DNA of 64,000 nt from Mesostigma viride (taxonomy: Eukaryota; Streptophyta; Mesostigmatophyceae; Mesostigmatales; Mesostigmataceae). The notes below the pieces were generated by a model. That model saw only the letters and a list, made by a program, of their open reading frames with translations. It was not told where the DNA came from and did not search any database. Shown here piece after piece: positions 35,001 through 45,696 of this stretch. The translations under genes and the position numbers were made by a program. Location: NCBI GenBank assembly GCA_009746045.1, contig RPFO01000448.1, positions 3,684,373 to 3,748,372 of the forward strand, written 5' to 3'. Position 1 is the first letter of the stretch. Every line of letters begins with the position of its first letter.

Positions 35001-35849
35001 CTTTCTTTCTTGCCTGTGGGGAGCGGCTCCTCGGAGGTGAGTTTGACGACCGGCGCTTGGGTGGCGACCGGCGCTTGGGCGGAGACTTCCGACCGTGAGA
35101 CTTTGCAGGCGACTTGGGCGGTGATCGGGACTTGGAGGTCGCCCCCTTCTTTGGAGGGGAGCTTTGGGGAGACGCGGGCTGCGAGCTGGGCTGTGAGGTC
35201 GAGGCCTCGGGTAGGGACCTTGAAGGAGACCTGGGCGACGTGCTGACCTTCGAGGTCGAAGCCTCGTGGTGGGACCTTAGAGGTGACTTGGGCGGCGGGC
35301 TGCCCTGCTCAGACGCCTCGTGGTGGGCCCTTGGAGAAGACTTGGGCGGCGAGCTGGGCTTCGAGGTAACCACCTCGACGGGGGCGGACCTCGGCGAGTT
35401 TGAGGTCGACTTCCCGAGGACGGGGGACTCCTTGTTGATGGCGGGCCGCTGGGGAGACTGTGGAGACACAACGGAGCTGGACCCAGCCCCGGCAGCCTGT
35501 GCCTCAGGTGCGGGCCGCTGAGGAGACTGTGGAGACACAACGGAGCTGGACCCAGCCCCGGCAGCCTGTGCCTCAGGTGCGGGCCGCTTGGGAGATTTGG
35601 AGGCCGACGCCTCCACGGAGCTTGGCCCAGCCCCGGCAGCAAGCATTGTTGACAGAGGAGGAAACTCCTCTACGCCCTTGGGCGGAGAGGCGGGTGGCGT
35701 ACTATACTTAGGAGACTCGCTCGTCGACTTGACCTTGTCGACATAGGTGGCCCTCTCCACCTCTTTTCCCTTCTGAAGCAAGGAGGCCCTCTCCTGCTCC
35801 TCCTTTTCCTTCTGAAGCTGAACTTCCCTCTCCTTCTCTTGTTCCTTCT
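23068..35849 (-). CDS. Giant multi-exon passenger gene of the 23-kb transposon, unknown function
   Basis: Exons inferred from GT/AG junctions, in reading order: 35849-34375, 34215-34153, 33983-33912, 33761-33616, about 33613-32696, 32578-32525, 32410-32357, 32225-32091, 31959-31442, 31270-31208, 31038-30213 joined over a TTAA insertion to 28520-about 28127, 26074-23717 and 23600-23068 (stop at 23068). The total is about 2,500 residues. The N-terminal exon has Ser/Pro-rich repeats (SPPKSSPRAHHEAS, PPKRRSPPKRRS) and a long charged coiled coil (KKERAEREAKQAEMEAAEME). Exon 5 has DTFELLVTECGS and ends WRFDIE. The penultimate exon holds FKDFWWGDHDLFMVPPKK and a poly-Glu tract. I recognise no domain. 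One frame change lies in a G-run near 25412 and others near 33520-33615. The 5' end is unresolved: the first exon seen starts after a GCCGCAG acceptor. Confidence 0.6.
23915..24115. repeat. (CTC)n/(GAG)n tract coding poly-Glu
   Basis: This is about 200 bp of CTC triplets with few interruptions, inside the penultimate exon of the minus-strand gene, where it encodes an almost pure Glu run. The other frames over it (poly-Ser, poly-Pro, poly-Arg) are shadows. Confidence 0.95.
26316..28053. mobile_element. Probable non-autonomous element with palindromic ends GTCCTAAATTTAGGAC
   Basis: The 16-bp palindrome GTCCTAAATTTAGGAC occurs at 26316-26331 and 28038-28053. Extra GTCCTAA copies lie just inside (26336-26350, 27837-27855). 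The segment fills most of one intron of the giant minus-strand gene. It contains no recognisable transposase. It includes a stretch rich in GTACCGG/CCGGTAC motifs (26365-26490). The target duplication is unclear. Confidence 0.45.
28525..30212. mobile_element. piggyBac-like (TTAA) non-autonomous element, 1,688 bp
   Basis: Ends are inverted repeats CCCCTAAATGGTCT (28525-28538) and AGACCATTTAGGGG (30199-30212). TTAA flanks both sides (28521-28524, 30213-30216). It splits an exon of the giant minus-strand gene. Deleting it with one TTAA restores a continuous frame (…SQTSL then KAFDPRFHEE…), which proves that the exon is real and the insertion young. Inside are a CCGATT/AATCGG subterminal palindrome near each end and no transposase. 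Confidence 0.9.
31041..31441 (-). repeat. Tandem duplication of an intron with its flanking splice sites
   Basis: The block from ACCCTGAACGAAGGCATTGAC (about 31036) to GCACCGCTTCC (31208) recurs as 31268-31441 at an offset of about 232 bp. Both copies keep the acceptor, the GTGCGTTTTTG donor and the CACTCCAC-GAGCTACCCCT palindrome variant. The duplication created the 21-codon exon 31208-31270, rich in Gly/Lys (GKGKKGKKAG). Confidence 0.8.
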
Positions 35850-36004
35850 GCGGCAAATAAGGAAAAACAAATAGACCAATGTCGGATGAAGAAAGTGTAA
35901 ATTCGCATCAGCGTGAGGGGTGGCGCTGCAGCGCTACCCTAAGAAGAAACAAGGATGAAATCCCATTCAGGTTTGGGAAAAAAAAAATCGAAGATGTAAC
36001 TTTT

Positions 36005-36520
36005 ATAAACGTATCTGGAAAGGGTGACTCGGCAGCGCGACCTTACAACACAAATGTGATTGAATAACGTATCTTGGAAAGGTCACTCGGACGCGCTACC
36101 CTACAAACAAAATGTTATTGAATAACGTATCTGGAAAGGGTGACTCTGCAGCACTACCCTACAAACAAAATGTTATTGAATAACGTATCTGGAAAGGGTG
36201 ACTCTGCAACGCGACCCTACAACCAAAATGTGATTGAATAACGTATCTTGGAAAGGTGACTCTGCAGCGCTACCCTACAAACAAAATGTTATTGAATAAC
36301 GTATCCGGAAAGGGTGACTCTGCATCGCGACCCTACAACCAAAATGTGATTGAATAACGTATCTTGGAAAGGTGACTCTGCAGCGCGACCCTACAAACAA
36401 AATGTTATTGAATAACGTATCTTGGAAAGGTGACTCTGCAGCGCGACCCTACCAACAAAATGTTATTGAATAACGCATCTTGGAAAGGTGACTCTGCAGC
36501 GCGACCCTACAAACACTGAA
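36005..36520. repeat. Tandem repeat, unit about 59-60 bp, each with the palindrome
   Basis: About nine units of the form AACGTATCTTGGAAAGGTGA-CTCTGCAGCGCGACCCTACA-AACAAAATGTTATTGAAT. Each carries one copy of the dispersed palindrome family (GGTGACTCTGCAGCGCGACC). The array lies upstream of the giant minus-strand gene. Confidence 0.9.
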
Positions 36521-36655
36521 TGGAAGTTTGCATTGTGAGGGGGTCACTCTGCAGCGCGACCTTACAAACAAAGACTGCGACATTGCGCAAGGGTAGGGGT
36601 CACTCTGCAGAGCGACCCTACCCAAAAACAATACTAACCACTCCCCAAAAAAATC

Positions 36656-38765
36656 ACGCATGGATGGTGGTGGTGGGTGGCTGGCAGGCATGGATGGTGG
36701 TGGTGGGTGGCTGGCACGCATGGATGGTGGTGGTGGGTGGCTGGCACGCATGGATGGTGGTGGTGGGTGGCTGGCACGCATGGATGGTGGTGGTGGGGTG
36801 CTGGCATGCATGGATGATGGTGGTGGGGTGCTGGCATGCATGGATGGTGGTGGTGGGTGGCTGGCACGCATGGATGGTGGTGGTGGGTGGCTGGCACGCA
36901 TGGATGGTGGTGGTGGGTGGCTGGCACGCATGGATGGTGGTGGTGGGGTGCTGGCATGCATGGATGGTGGTGGTGGGTGGCTGGCACGCATGGATGGTGG
37001 TGGTGGGTGGCTGGCACGCATGGATGGTGGTGGTGGGGTGCTGGCATGCATGGATGATGGTGGTGGGGTGCTGGCATGCATGGATGGTGGTGGTGGGTGG
37101 CTGGCACGCATGGATGGTGGTGGTGGGGTGCTGGCATGCATGGATGGTGGTGGTGGGTGGCTGGCACGCATGGATGTGGTGGTGGGTGGCTGGCATGCAT
37201 GGATGGTGGTGGTGGGGTGCTGGCACGCATGGATGGTGGTGGTGGGGTGCTGGCATGCATGGATGATGGTGGTGGGGTGCTGGCATGCATGGATGGTGGT
37301 GGTGGGTGGCTGGCATGCATGGATGATGGTGGTGGGGTGCTGGCATGCATGGATGGTGGTGGTGGGTGGCTGGCATGCATGGATGATGGTGGTGGGTGGC
37401 TGGCATGCATGGATGGTGGTGGTGGGTGGCTGGCATGCATGGATGGTGGTGGTGGGTGGCTGGCACGCATGGATGGTGGTGGTGGGTGGCTGGCACGCAT
37501 GGATGGTGGTGGTGGGTGGCTGGCACGCATGGATGGTGGTGGTGGGTGGCTGGCACGCATGGATGGTGGTGGTGGGTGGCTGGCACGCATGGATGGTGGT
37601 GGTGGGTGGCTGGCACGCATGGATGGTGGTGGGGTGCTGGCACGCATGGATGGTGGTGGTGGGTGCTGGCACGCATGGATGATGGTGGTGGGTGGCTGGC
37701 ATGCATGGATGGTGGTGGTGGGGTGCTGGCACGCATGGATGGTGGTGGTGGGGTGCTGGCATGCATGGATGATGGTGGTGGGGTGCTGGCATGCATGGAT
37801 GGTGGTGGTGGGTGGCTGGCACGCATGGATGGTGGTGGTGGGTGGCTGGCACGCATGGATGGTGGTGGTGGGTGGCTGGCATGCATGGATGGTGGTGGTG
37901 GGTGGCTGGCACGCATGGATGGTGGTGGTGGGTGGCTGGCACGCATGGATGTGGTGGTGGGTGGCTGGCACGCATGGATGGTGGTGGTGGGTGGCTGGCA
38001 CGCATGGATGGTGGTGGTGGGTGCTGGCACGCATGGATGGTGGTGGTGGGGTGCTGGCATGCATGGATGATGGTGGTGGGGTGCTGGCATGCATGGATGG
38101 TGGTGGTGGGTGGCTGGCACGCATGGATGGTGGTGGTGGGTGCTGGCATGCATGGATGGTGGTGGTGGGTGGCTGGCACGCATGGATGGTGGTGGTGGGT
38201 GGCTGGCACGCATGGATGGTGGTGGTGGGTGCTGGCATGCATGGATGATGGTGGTGGGGTGCTGGCATGCATGGATGGTGGTGGTGGGTGGCTGGCACGC
38301 ATGGATGGTGGTGGTGGGGTGCTGGCATGCATGGATGGTGGTGGTGGGTGGCTGGCACGCATGGATGATGGTGGTGGGTGGCTGGCATGCATGGATGGTG
38401 GTGGTGGGGTGCTGGCACGCATGGATGGTGGTGGTGGGTGCTGGCATGCATGGATGATGGTGGTGGGTGCTGGCATGCATGGATGGTGGTGGTGGGGTGC
38501 TGGCACGCATGGATGGTGGTGGTGGGGTGCTGGCATGCATGGATGGTGGTGGTGGGTGGCTGGCACGCATGGATGGTGGTGGTGGGTGGCTGGCACGCAT
38601 GGATGGTGGTGGTGGGGTGCTGGCATGCATGGATGATGGTGGTGGGGTGCTGGCATGCATGGATGGTGGTGGTGGGTGGCTGGCACGCATGGATGGTGGT
38701 GGTGGGTGGCTGGCACGCATGGATGATGGTGGTGGGGTGCTGGCATGCATGGATGGTGGTGGTGG
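36656..38765. repeat. Minisatellite, 30-bp unit, about 70 copies
   Basis: The unit contains GGATGGTGGTGGTGGG, then TGGCTGGCACGCAT or variants with TGCTGGCATGCAT and GATGATGG. Because the unit is a multiple of three and lacks stops, several frames on both strands stay open for hundreds of codons (for example a ten-residue HHHHPCVPAT or MDGGGGWLAR repeat). With no splice context or start, I treat these frames as by-products of the repeat. Confidence 0.95.
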
Positions 38766-39262
38766 ACATATCGCTGGCTGAGGACCAACACGAAAAAAGA
38801 AGCCATATCGCTGGCTGAGGACCAACACGAAAAAAGAAAACATATCGCTGGCTGACGACCAACACGAAAAAAGAAAACATATCGCTGGCTGACGACCAAC
38901 ACGAAAAAAGAAAACATTTAGCTGGCTTAGGACCAACACGAAAAAAGAAAACATTTAGCTGGCAGAGGACCAATACGAAAAAATACTCTGGTCGCTCGCT
39001 GAGGACCAACCCTTAAAAAGAAGCCGTGTCGCTGGCTGAGGACCAACACGAAAAAAGAAAACATATTGCTGGCTGAGGACCAACCCTAAAAAAGAAGGCA
39101 TATCGCTGGCTGAGGACCAACACGAAAAAAGAAGCCATGTCGCTGGCTGAGGACCAACCCTTAAAAAGAAGGCATATCGCTGGCCGAGAACCAACCAGAA
39201 AAAAGAAGTCATGTCGCTGGCTGAGGACCAACACGAAAAAACAAGCCATATCGCTGGCTGAG
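38766..39262. repeat. Tandem repeat, unit about 37 bp, about 13 copies
   Basis: The unit contains ATATCGCTGGCTGAGGACCA then ACACGAAAAAAGAA, with drift (GGTTAGGACC, ACCCTTAAAAAG). It abuts the 30-bp minisatellite without a gap. Confidence 0.93.
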
Positions 39263-41068
39263 GACTACAAAAGGGCATCATAGACGCCACCCTGCTCGCG
39301 CGAGTAAGTAGGGGTTCGTTGCACATTTACCTGCACGCATAAATCAGGAAGGGGGAAAAACGGCATTGAACAGGACCACGATTAGAATTGGGCTAGCTAT
39401 AAACTAACCGGACCATTTGAAGGCATAGCAACAAACATCACGCTCGACATCAAAAAAGACTGCGCTGTTGATGCACCTTTTTCATTATGGCGGCGAGTTG
39501 AGGCGGCATTTGTCTCACCATCTTCAGGCAGCGATGATTATTACAGAAAACAGCTATGGCGGCAGCAGTGGTGGTGCGGTTTTCGAAACCCAACAGCTGT
39601 TGTGACCGATCGTCCGTGGAGCGACCCCTGTCAACGGCCCAGCGTAACCGGCGTTCAGGACGGAAAACGTGGCATGCTCGCCATTCGGCCAACGAGGCGA
39701 AACGCGGCGCTAGATTATTCTTATTGACAAACCGCGCATGCGGATTGGACGACTCACAATGTGACGTAATCCAAGCGTCGGTCTTCACGGTCCCGCAGGT
39801 ATAAAAAGGAACAACACGCAGCCAATTTGACGCTACAATCGGGATGTTTGGATTCGGGCGTCACCATGCTGCCGTGGATAACGACGTCCGCGGTTCGATT
39901 CTAGCGTGAGCCCGGTGCTTTTTTGCACGTCGTCTGAGAGATCATCTGTCATATTACCACCAGTCGTCACTCTGCAAAGCGACGTGCCTACTGCCACGTG
40001 GTATGGCAAAAATTTCGAATGCAGAACTTTTGGGGTATACAAATAAATATATTCATGAATCGGGTATAGTAAATGTATGGGGATATATACTAACATGCTA
40101 GCCAATATATTTATACTTTCTGCTGTCCATATGCTTATTATTATGATTATTGTTATGAATATGATATATGTTCTTTCTAATATTTGTTAAATATATTTTC
40201 CTATTTACTGCTAACTTACTGTACTAGTTTTTTATATAAATGACTAGTACTAGATAGATTAATGCCATGAATACAAATTTAAAATATTGATTAAATTTTA
40301 TGACAATATTACATATATTTATGGACATCACTCTTTTTTTCATACAATAAGTAGAAAATATTTAGTATTAGAGATAGCTAGTCTGTCCAGTTCATATTTC
40401 TTCTATCTAAACAATAATGATTGTAATAGAAATAGTACTAAATACTAATTAAAACTATATAAATACCAATAAATACTTTCCATATTTCTGCTACATAATT
40501 AAACAATAATGATTAAAACAATTATGTTCAATATTCAATTTCATTTAGTAGAATCTTAAATAATTCCATGAATTAATTCACGTATTTTCCTGTCTTGGTG
40601 TGATCATCCAGGTACCTCGATCGGCAACGACACGACACGCCTGAAAAATGAGCCGGGAAGGTGTGTTTCCAATGATGCAAATCTTGGTCGCGCTGCAGCG
40701 CGACCTCTTCTCAGTTCCATACGAAAAGGCCTTAAAACTTGTGTGTAACTTCGCAAGGGTCGCGCTGCAGAGCTACCAAAAATTTCATGAAGTTTGACTT
40801 TCTCTATATTTGCTTCGCAATTGAGATTCTTTTGTATCTGCGAAGAAGGTGGGGTCATTTCGCGGAGTGACCCTGCTAATATGTAAATTTTTCCGTGAAT
40901 TTCTTTTTGTTTCTGCAGCACGGGAACGGGTGTTTCTTTCGCCAACCTCCTCCTCCTTGCGTGGCGGCTTTGCTAATCGACTCAATGCCCACAACTTGAG
41001 CATCGGGACACCGACGCCCCTTGCAGCGGATCTGAAAAACAGCTCGAAACGAAATTTCGGGAATGAGA
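39263..41068. other. Spacer between divergent genes, with AT-rich island
   Basis: 39263-40069 has ordinary composition with short frames and no recognised product. 40070-40610 is strikingly A/T-rich with few G or C. 40611-41068 carries three copies of the dispersed palindrome (about 40690, 40756, 40851). It could also hold the 5' end of the plus-strand transposase gene, since an open stretch follows TTTCTGCAG at 40919. Confidence 0.6.
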
Positions 41069-44000
41069 ACCGCAGCACCTCGCCCGCCTCAGGAAGCCAG
41101 CGAAAAGGCCTGGCCAGTACGCCGAGAAGAAGTCTGTTGTGGGGACTCATCTTGCTGATGAGGCGTACAACGTAGTTCATCACATGAGGAATGAATCTAC
41201 CAAGCGGGCCTCTTTTGAGGAGATTGTTGATGGCTTCAATAAGAGGGCTGACGAGCTCAAGGCGGAGCATTTTGACATTCCGGTGGCCAAGCTTTTTGAT
41301 GAGCAGCGGCTTGCACAACTGTCGAGGTCTTGGGTGGCTCGGCTGATCGCCCTTTTTGACGACCTGTCGAAATCCGACCATGACAGAGACGTCAAGATCA
41401 TTTTGGTGTCAACTCTTTTTTGTGGGGACGACATCGAGAAGGAGTTTTCGGCGGCAGAGTTGGAGAGAATGACGGGTGTCCCCGCGAAGACCATTCTCAA
41501 AGTTCGGGCGATCAGAAAGCAACAGAAGATGGAGTTCCTGACGCGTGCGCTGGCGCGAAAGAAGAGGAAGTTGCCCCAATTTGTAATCGAGTCGATCGCG
41601 CAGGCTTGGACTGATGAGGAGAACTCGCGCGCTTCGCCCCAAGAGAGGGATACCATAAAGACGCACGAACGAGTTGGCAATCGTGCGATTTTGGTTGGTG
41701 TCCAAGGGGCCTACTTCTACCTCACCTCGAAGGAGGACATATATCTCAAGTTTTTAGCGGAGCACACGTACTGGGACAAGAAAAGTCCGCAGTATGAGAA
41801 GGATGTCGGCATCCATGTCGGATATACGACTTTCTGCAAGTACGCCCCCAAAACCGTCAAGGGGAAGTGGAAGGAGAGAAACGTGTGCGCCTGTGAGACG
41901 CATACGGTCATGCAGTCGAAGGTAGCGGCATGGACTAGGTACTGCAAGGCGAAGCACGGCAAGAACTGCAAGTGCGGCGACGAGTGTGAGGGATGTTTAA
42001 GGGCGAGATTGCCTGACGGCACGTGCGGGATGTTCGAAAGCCTGCACACGACCGAATGGGTGAAGCACTTCCATTGCCGTGTGGCGGAGGCGGATGGGGG
42101 AAGTGAGCTGGGGGGTGGGGCAAACTCGGCGAGAAACGAAGAGGAGGAAGGGGACAATAATGTGACGGAAGATGAATGGCAGGGGCAAGACCTTGACGAT
42201 CTTGAAATAAATGAGAGGATCGTGGAGGATGAGGAAGGGGTGCCAAGGGTAGGGGACCCATCCATGGAGGAGGGGTCTGTCTTTCGCATTCTGAAGAGGG
42301 CATGTATGGAGAACTCGTGTCCCGAGTCCCGGTGTGGCATCAAAGACTGGGTGTTGTGTGACCGGGACAAGAATTCAACAGAACTACTAAATTGGTTCAG
42401 ATACGTGAAGAAGGAGGTAGTGGTTTCCCGACCGGCAGGGGAGGTAAGCGTGTTTGGATTTTGTGACGCAATTATTTCGCAGCGTCATTCTGCAGCGCGA
42501 TGTTAATTTAAAGGCTTTTCTGATACTTTATGAATATGTTACTTGCAAATTTACTTCATCCCTTGGTTAAAACAGGACGCGACCGATCGGCGGGTCCCGG
42601 AGAAGGTCAAGCGGCCCGTACAGGAAACGATGAGGTCAACGCCCGCGCAGCTGAGGCTGGCGATTATCGAGAGTTGGGAGGACTTTACCAACCACTGCTT
42701 TACGTCATGGTGGCAGTCGGCAACGATCAAGGACCGGGAGAGGAACATGACTGAGGGGGATGTGCTCGTGCATGGAGATTGGGCCGAGAATTACGAGAAC
42801 AACAACTACGTCCAACTGCAGTCGCAGTACTTTCACAAGACGAGCTTTGTCCTCATGCCCATGATCGTGCGATATTTGCACAATGGTGCGATGGCAAAGC
42901 GAACGTTCTTTTTTCTCGGGGAAGCCAAGATGAAGCGGGGAGAGCGGGCGCTCGTCTACGCGCTGAGGACAATCATGGAAACCCTGCGCGGACTTGGTGT
43001 GGGGGTGAAGAGGATGTTCATGTGCTCTGACAACTGCTCATCCCAGTTCAAGTCCAAGTACGTGGTTAACGCCGTCTTCCGCCTCCTCATGCAGGATCCC
43101 GACTTGGAATCCTTCGAGTACCACTACTTGGGTGAGCAGCACGGGAAGGGGGAGGTGGATGGTCAGGGAGCGAAGTTCAAGTGCATTGTGAGGAACATGC
43201 AATGCATTCCTGAGAACCAGGGCATCGTTACAGGGCGCCAGATCGTCAAGTACATGCGGGACAGCTGGGAAGGAGGCAAAACCACGAGCAGGGAGTCGGC
43301 CCGCGCTCGGGCAGAGGGCGTCCACCGTCATTTCTTTCATTTTCCTGAGGTGCGAAACTCAATTTTTCTTGAACTTGATTGAGGTATCTCTGCAGAGTGA
43401 CCTTTTGCCCATTTGCATTTTATTATTTGATAATGCTAAAAGAACTGGTATGAATTAGCGTCTTATATAGTGAAAAATGCATGCAAAGCACTTTCAAAGG
43501 GGTATCTCTGCAGAGTGACCCTTCATGTGTACTTGATCTATTGACACATACCAACTTTCCGTTTCTGACATTCTCCCTCATTGCAGGACCTCGACTCCGG
43601 CGCCCGTATGATACCGACGCGTGTCGAGGCCATCAAGCAAGCGCACTGGTGGCGCCTGGACAAGTCTGACCCGGGGCTCCTGATGATGAGGCGTTTTTCG
43701 TGCTACTGCCCAGCCTGCCTAGCTAACAGGTGGGAGGAGTGCCGGACCGAGTGGACACATATCGAGGAATTTAACGATGAGGGCCAAACGATGAAAACTT
43801 TCCGCCTGATGCCGCCAACGCAGCCCATACCTCCGGTTCGCCAGCTGACGCGGGCGGAACTGCTGAAGGATCAAAGGGATGCCATTGGCAGGCAGATGCG
43901 CATGTATGATTACATCGCAGTTCCGTCAGACAGAGAGGACGTGAACCACAATTCCGCCCACCCTTTTTGGGTGATGCAGGTGGTGAGGGAGGCCTCAGTG

Positions 44001-44330
44001 CTGGAGAAGGAGGAGGTTAGGTGGGTTGAGGGACAAAACGGACGGCAGAAGGAGATTTTCTTGCCCGGCCACGCCGTTCTGGCGGTTCGGCTGTGGAAGC
44101 GAGATATGCATGACCCCCTGCATTTTACTCTGGATTTGGCTGATTGGCCGGAGTCCCGCCCAGCCGACCTGGTCGATTGCTATCTGTGCATCTCCGCTGC
44201 TCTTCCGCTCCAGTGCATGGTCCTTGGCAACCAAAGGCAAGCCTACGTTGATATGAGCAAGGAGCTTGACGCGTGGCTAACCGCTCTTGTACGCAACCAG
44301 CAAGCCCCGGAGGGGCTGCCACCGGCTTAA
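41069..44330 (+). CDS. DDE-type transposase of the 23-kb element, three exons
   Basis: Exons: about 41069-42443, 42576-43349 and 43587-44330. Both introns (132 and 237 bp) are phase 0, with GAG|GTAAGC...ACAG|GAC and GAG|GTGCGA...TGCAG|GAC. The first in-frame ATG is 41184; the open frame begins after a stop near 41066, so an upstream exon is possible. Exon 1 has a DNA-binding-like N-terminus and a Cys/His cluster (CACETH, CKCGDECEGC). Exon 2 carries the catalytic-looking core: VLVHGDWAENYENNN (first Asp), FMCSDNCSSQFKSKY (second Asp) and GEQHGKGEVDGQGAKFK. This combination is typical of a widespread but poorly named eukaryotic DDE transposase group. Exon 3 has CYCPACLANRWEEC and AHPFWVMQVVREA, and ends LPPA. 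No stop interrupts it, so it may be active. Relation to Sola is inferred only from the 4-bp duplication. Confidence 0.8.
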
Positions 44331-44926
44331 ACTTTCGGGGACGCTCCGCAGCGCCACCCCTACGGATCTTTAAGCCTGGGCTTTATTCGCCTACGGTTGG
44401 GACAGTGTTTATTCGTGTTTATATATTTTTGGAGAACATTTTTTTGTTTTTTCATATGTTACATTAGATGACAAGTGGCTGGGAACATTGTTAGCCTCGG
44501 TAGTGACAAATTTTAGTATATTTCCGTGTCGAAATGGCGAGTATTTTATTTAACTTGTACAATAATTATTTCGAATTACAAATTTATAATTTGGTTTGAC
44601 CTAAAAATCATGTCGTCACTCAAATATAGTAGTTGCTGTGTAGGACTTTCCGTCTGCAAATTGGTTCGTACTAATTTCGAATGTCACAACAATGTTACTG
44701 TACTAAGGCCTGTTTGGTAGATGTCTTAAAACACAAATTCGCTCCGGAAGTGCCAAAGTACCTTGCTTGTAACCGGACTAGTTACGAATTGTGATTGGAA
44801 GGTTGTCCCCTACAACCACAAGGAATAGAGGGGACGCTCCGCAGCGCCACCCATACGACAGTCCGGACCGGGCTTTGCTGAAATAATTTTCTCACTCGCA
44901 ACTTAGCCATCAAACTCACTTTTACG

Positions 44927-45400
44927 ATGGAGCGCGCCGATGTTTTTGGTTCGCAGCATACATATGTGCATGTCGATAAAAAGGAGCATGCGGCCAACAT
45001 GTATGTTGAAATCGACTCCCCCCCCCACGACTTCCCACGCTCCCTGCGGGGACCGTTTGGAGGTTGGGGTTCAGGTGTCATTGCGTTCGGAAACGGGATG
45101 ATCGACCTGATGCCCCCAGATTCAGATTTGGCGCCTGCCCCCCGTGTTCCGGGTAAGGCCAGGGTGGTGCAATGCCTCCAGAATGAGGGCACGGAAATTT
45201 CGCCCAATGTCTCGGCTGTGCGCCTCCGGGCTGAGGCCCAGCATGAGTTCTTGAATGCGGCGGAAATAGGTGGGGCCGTATGGGCCCCCAAACAATTTTC
45301 CAACGAGCCTCCAAATTTCGTGGGGGACTTGTACAAGGGAGCGTACAAGTTTCGTGACATTGAGATCGATGGATGGGGGTCATTTCTCCAGGAAAAGTGA
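44927..45400 (+). CDS. Small ORF (157 codons) near the right end of the 23-kb transposon
   Basis: It begins MERADVFGSQHTYVHVDKKE and ends DIEIDGWGSFLQEK. It follows the transposase 3' end by 600 bp, with a copy of the palindrome at 44831 in the spacer. Composition is protein-like (PPHDFPRSLRGPFGGWGSG, NEPPNFVGDLYKGAYKF), and a possible AATAAA lies at 45494. I recognise no family. It may be an accessory gene of the element; a single-exon chance frame cannot be excluded. Confidence 0.5.
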   Translation: MERADVFGSQHTYVHVDKKEHAANMYVEIDSPPHDFPRSLRGPFGGWGSGVIAFGNGMIDLMPPDSDLAPAPRVPGKARVVQCLQNEGTEISPNVSAVRLRAEAQHEFLNAAEIGGAVWAPKQFSNEPPNFVGDLYKGAYKFRDIEIDGWGSFLQEK

Positions 45401-45493
45401 ATGCCGGTCCCATTTGGCAAATATAATCGATGATTAATTCCATGCAACATTTTGCGTTGGTCAAATGTGTAAATTTGCATTATTCATCGATTC

Positions 45494-45499
45494 AATAAA
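45494..45499 (+). terminator. AATAAA polyadenylation-type signal
   Basis: The hexamer lies 94 bp after the stop of the 157-codon ORF and before the right terminal region of the 23-kb transposon. Confidence 0.35.
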
Positions 45500-45696
45500 A
45501 TTATGGGGGTGGGTATACCCACCATTTGATGGTTGAAAGTACTACTAGCTTCGTCGATTAACTCTTCTCAACATGGTCCTCTAGTCGACTAGGATTGTAC
45601 CAATCCATCAGGGTATCGAGAAACTTGTTATGCCGAAACACTCCGGTCGAAAATTTCGTGCCACCTGCAGGCAATCAAAAAGCGCACGCGGACCGA

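Larger units (their letters stand above)
26198..44855. repeat. Dispersed palindrome family, core GGTCACTCTGCAGAGTGACC, about 30 copies
   Basis: Copies or close variants, by start: 26198, 28093, 31158, 31388, 32039, 32297, 33813, 34029, 34259, 35917, about nine in 36005-36520, 36539, 36596, 39963, 40690, 40756, 40851, 42480, 43381, 43499, 44336, 44831. Most keep the central CTCTGCAGAG or CTCTGCGAAG and the outer GGGTCA/TGACCC arms, and changes on one arm are often not matched on the other. Nearly every intron of both large genes of the 23-kb transposon holds one, while their exons hold none. Another two (48463, 48648) lie in the related 493-bp element. Possible roles are transposase or host-factor binding sites, RNA hairpins or tiny mobile palindromes. 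Confidence 0.8.

Noticed and set aside
36449-39009. Frames of 700-820 codons on the minus strand and 200-390 codons on the plus strand
   Set aside because: They are produced by a stop-free 30-bp unit. There is no start or splice context, and three minus-strand frames are open at once.
36656-39262. Regular 30-bp and 37-bp arrays resembling a CRISPR array
   Set aside because: Units are contiguous tandem repeats without unique spacers, in a eukaryotic context with no cas genes. They are satellites.
42530-43030. Alternative plus- and minus-strand frames over the transposase exons
   Set aside because: They lack motifs, while the chosen frame carries the catalytic-looking blocks and phase-0 splice junctions.
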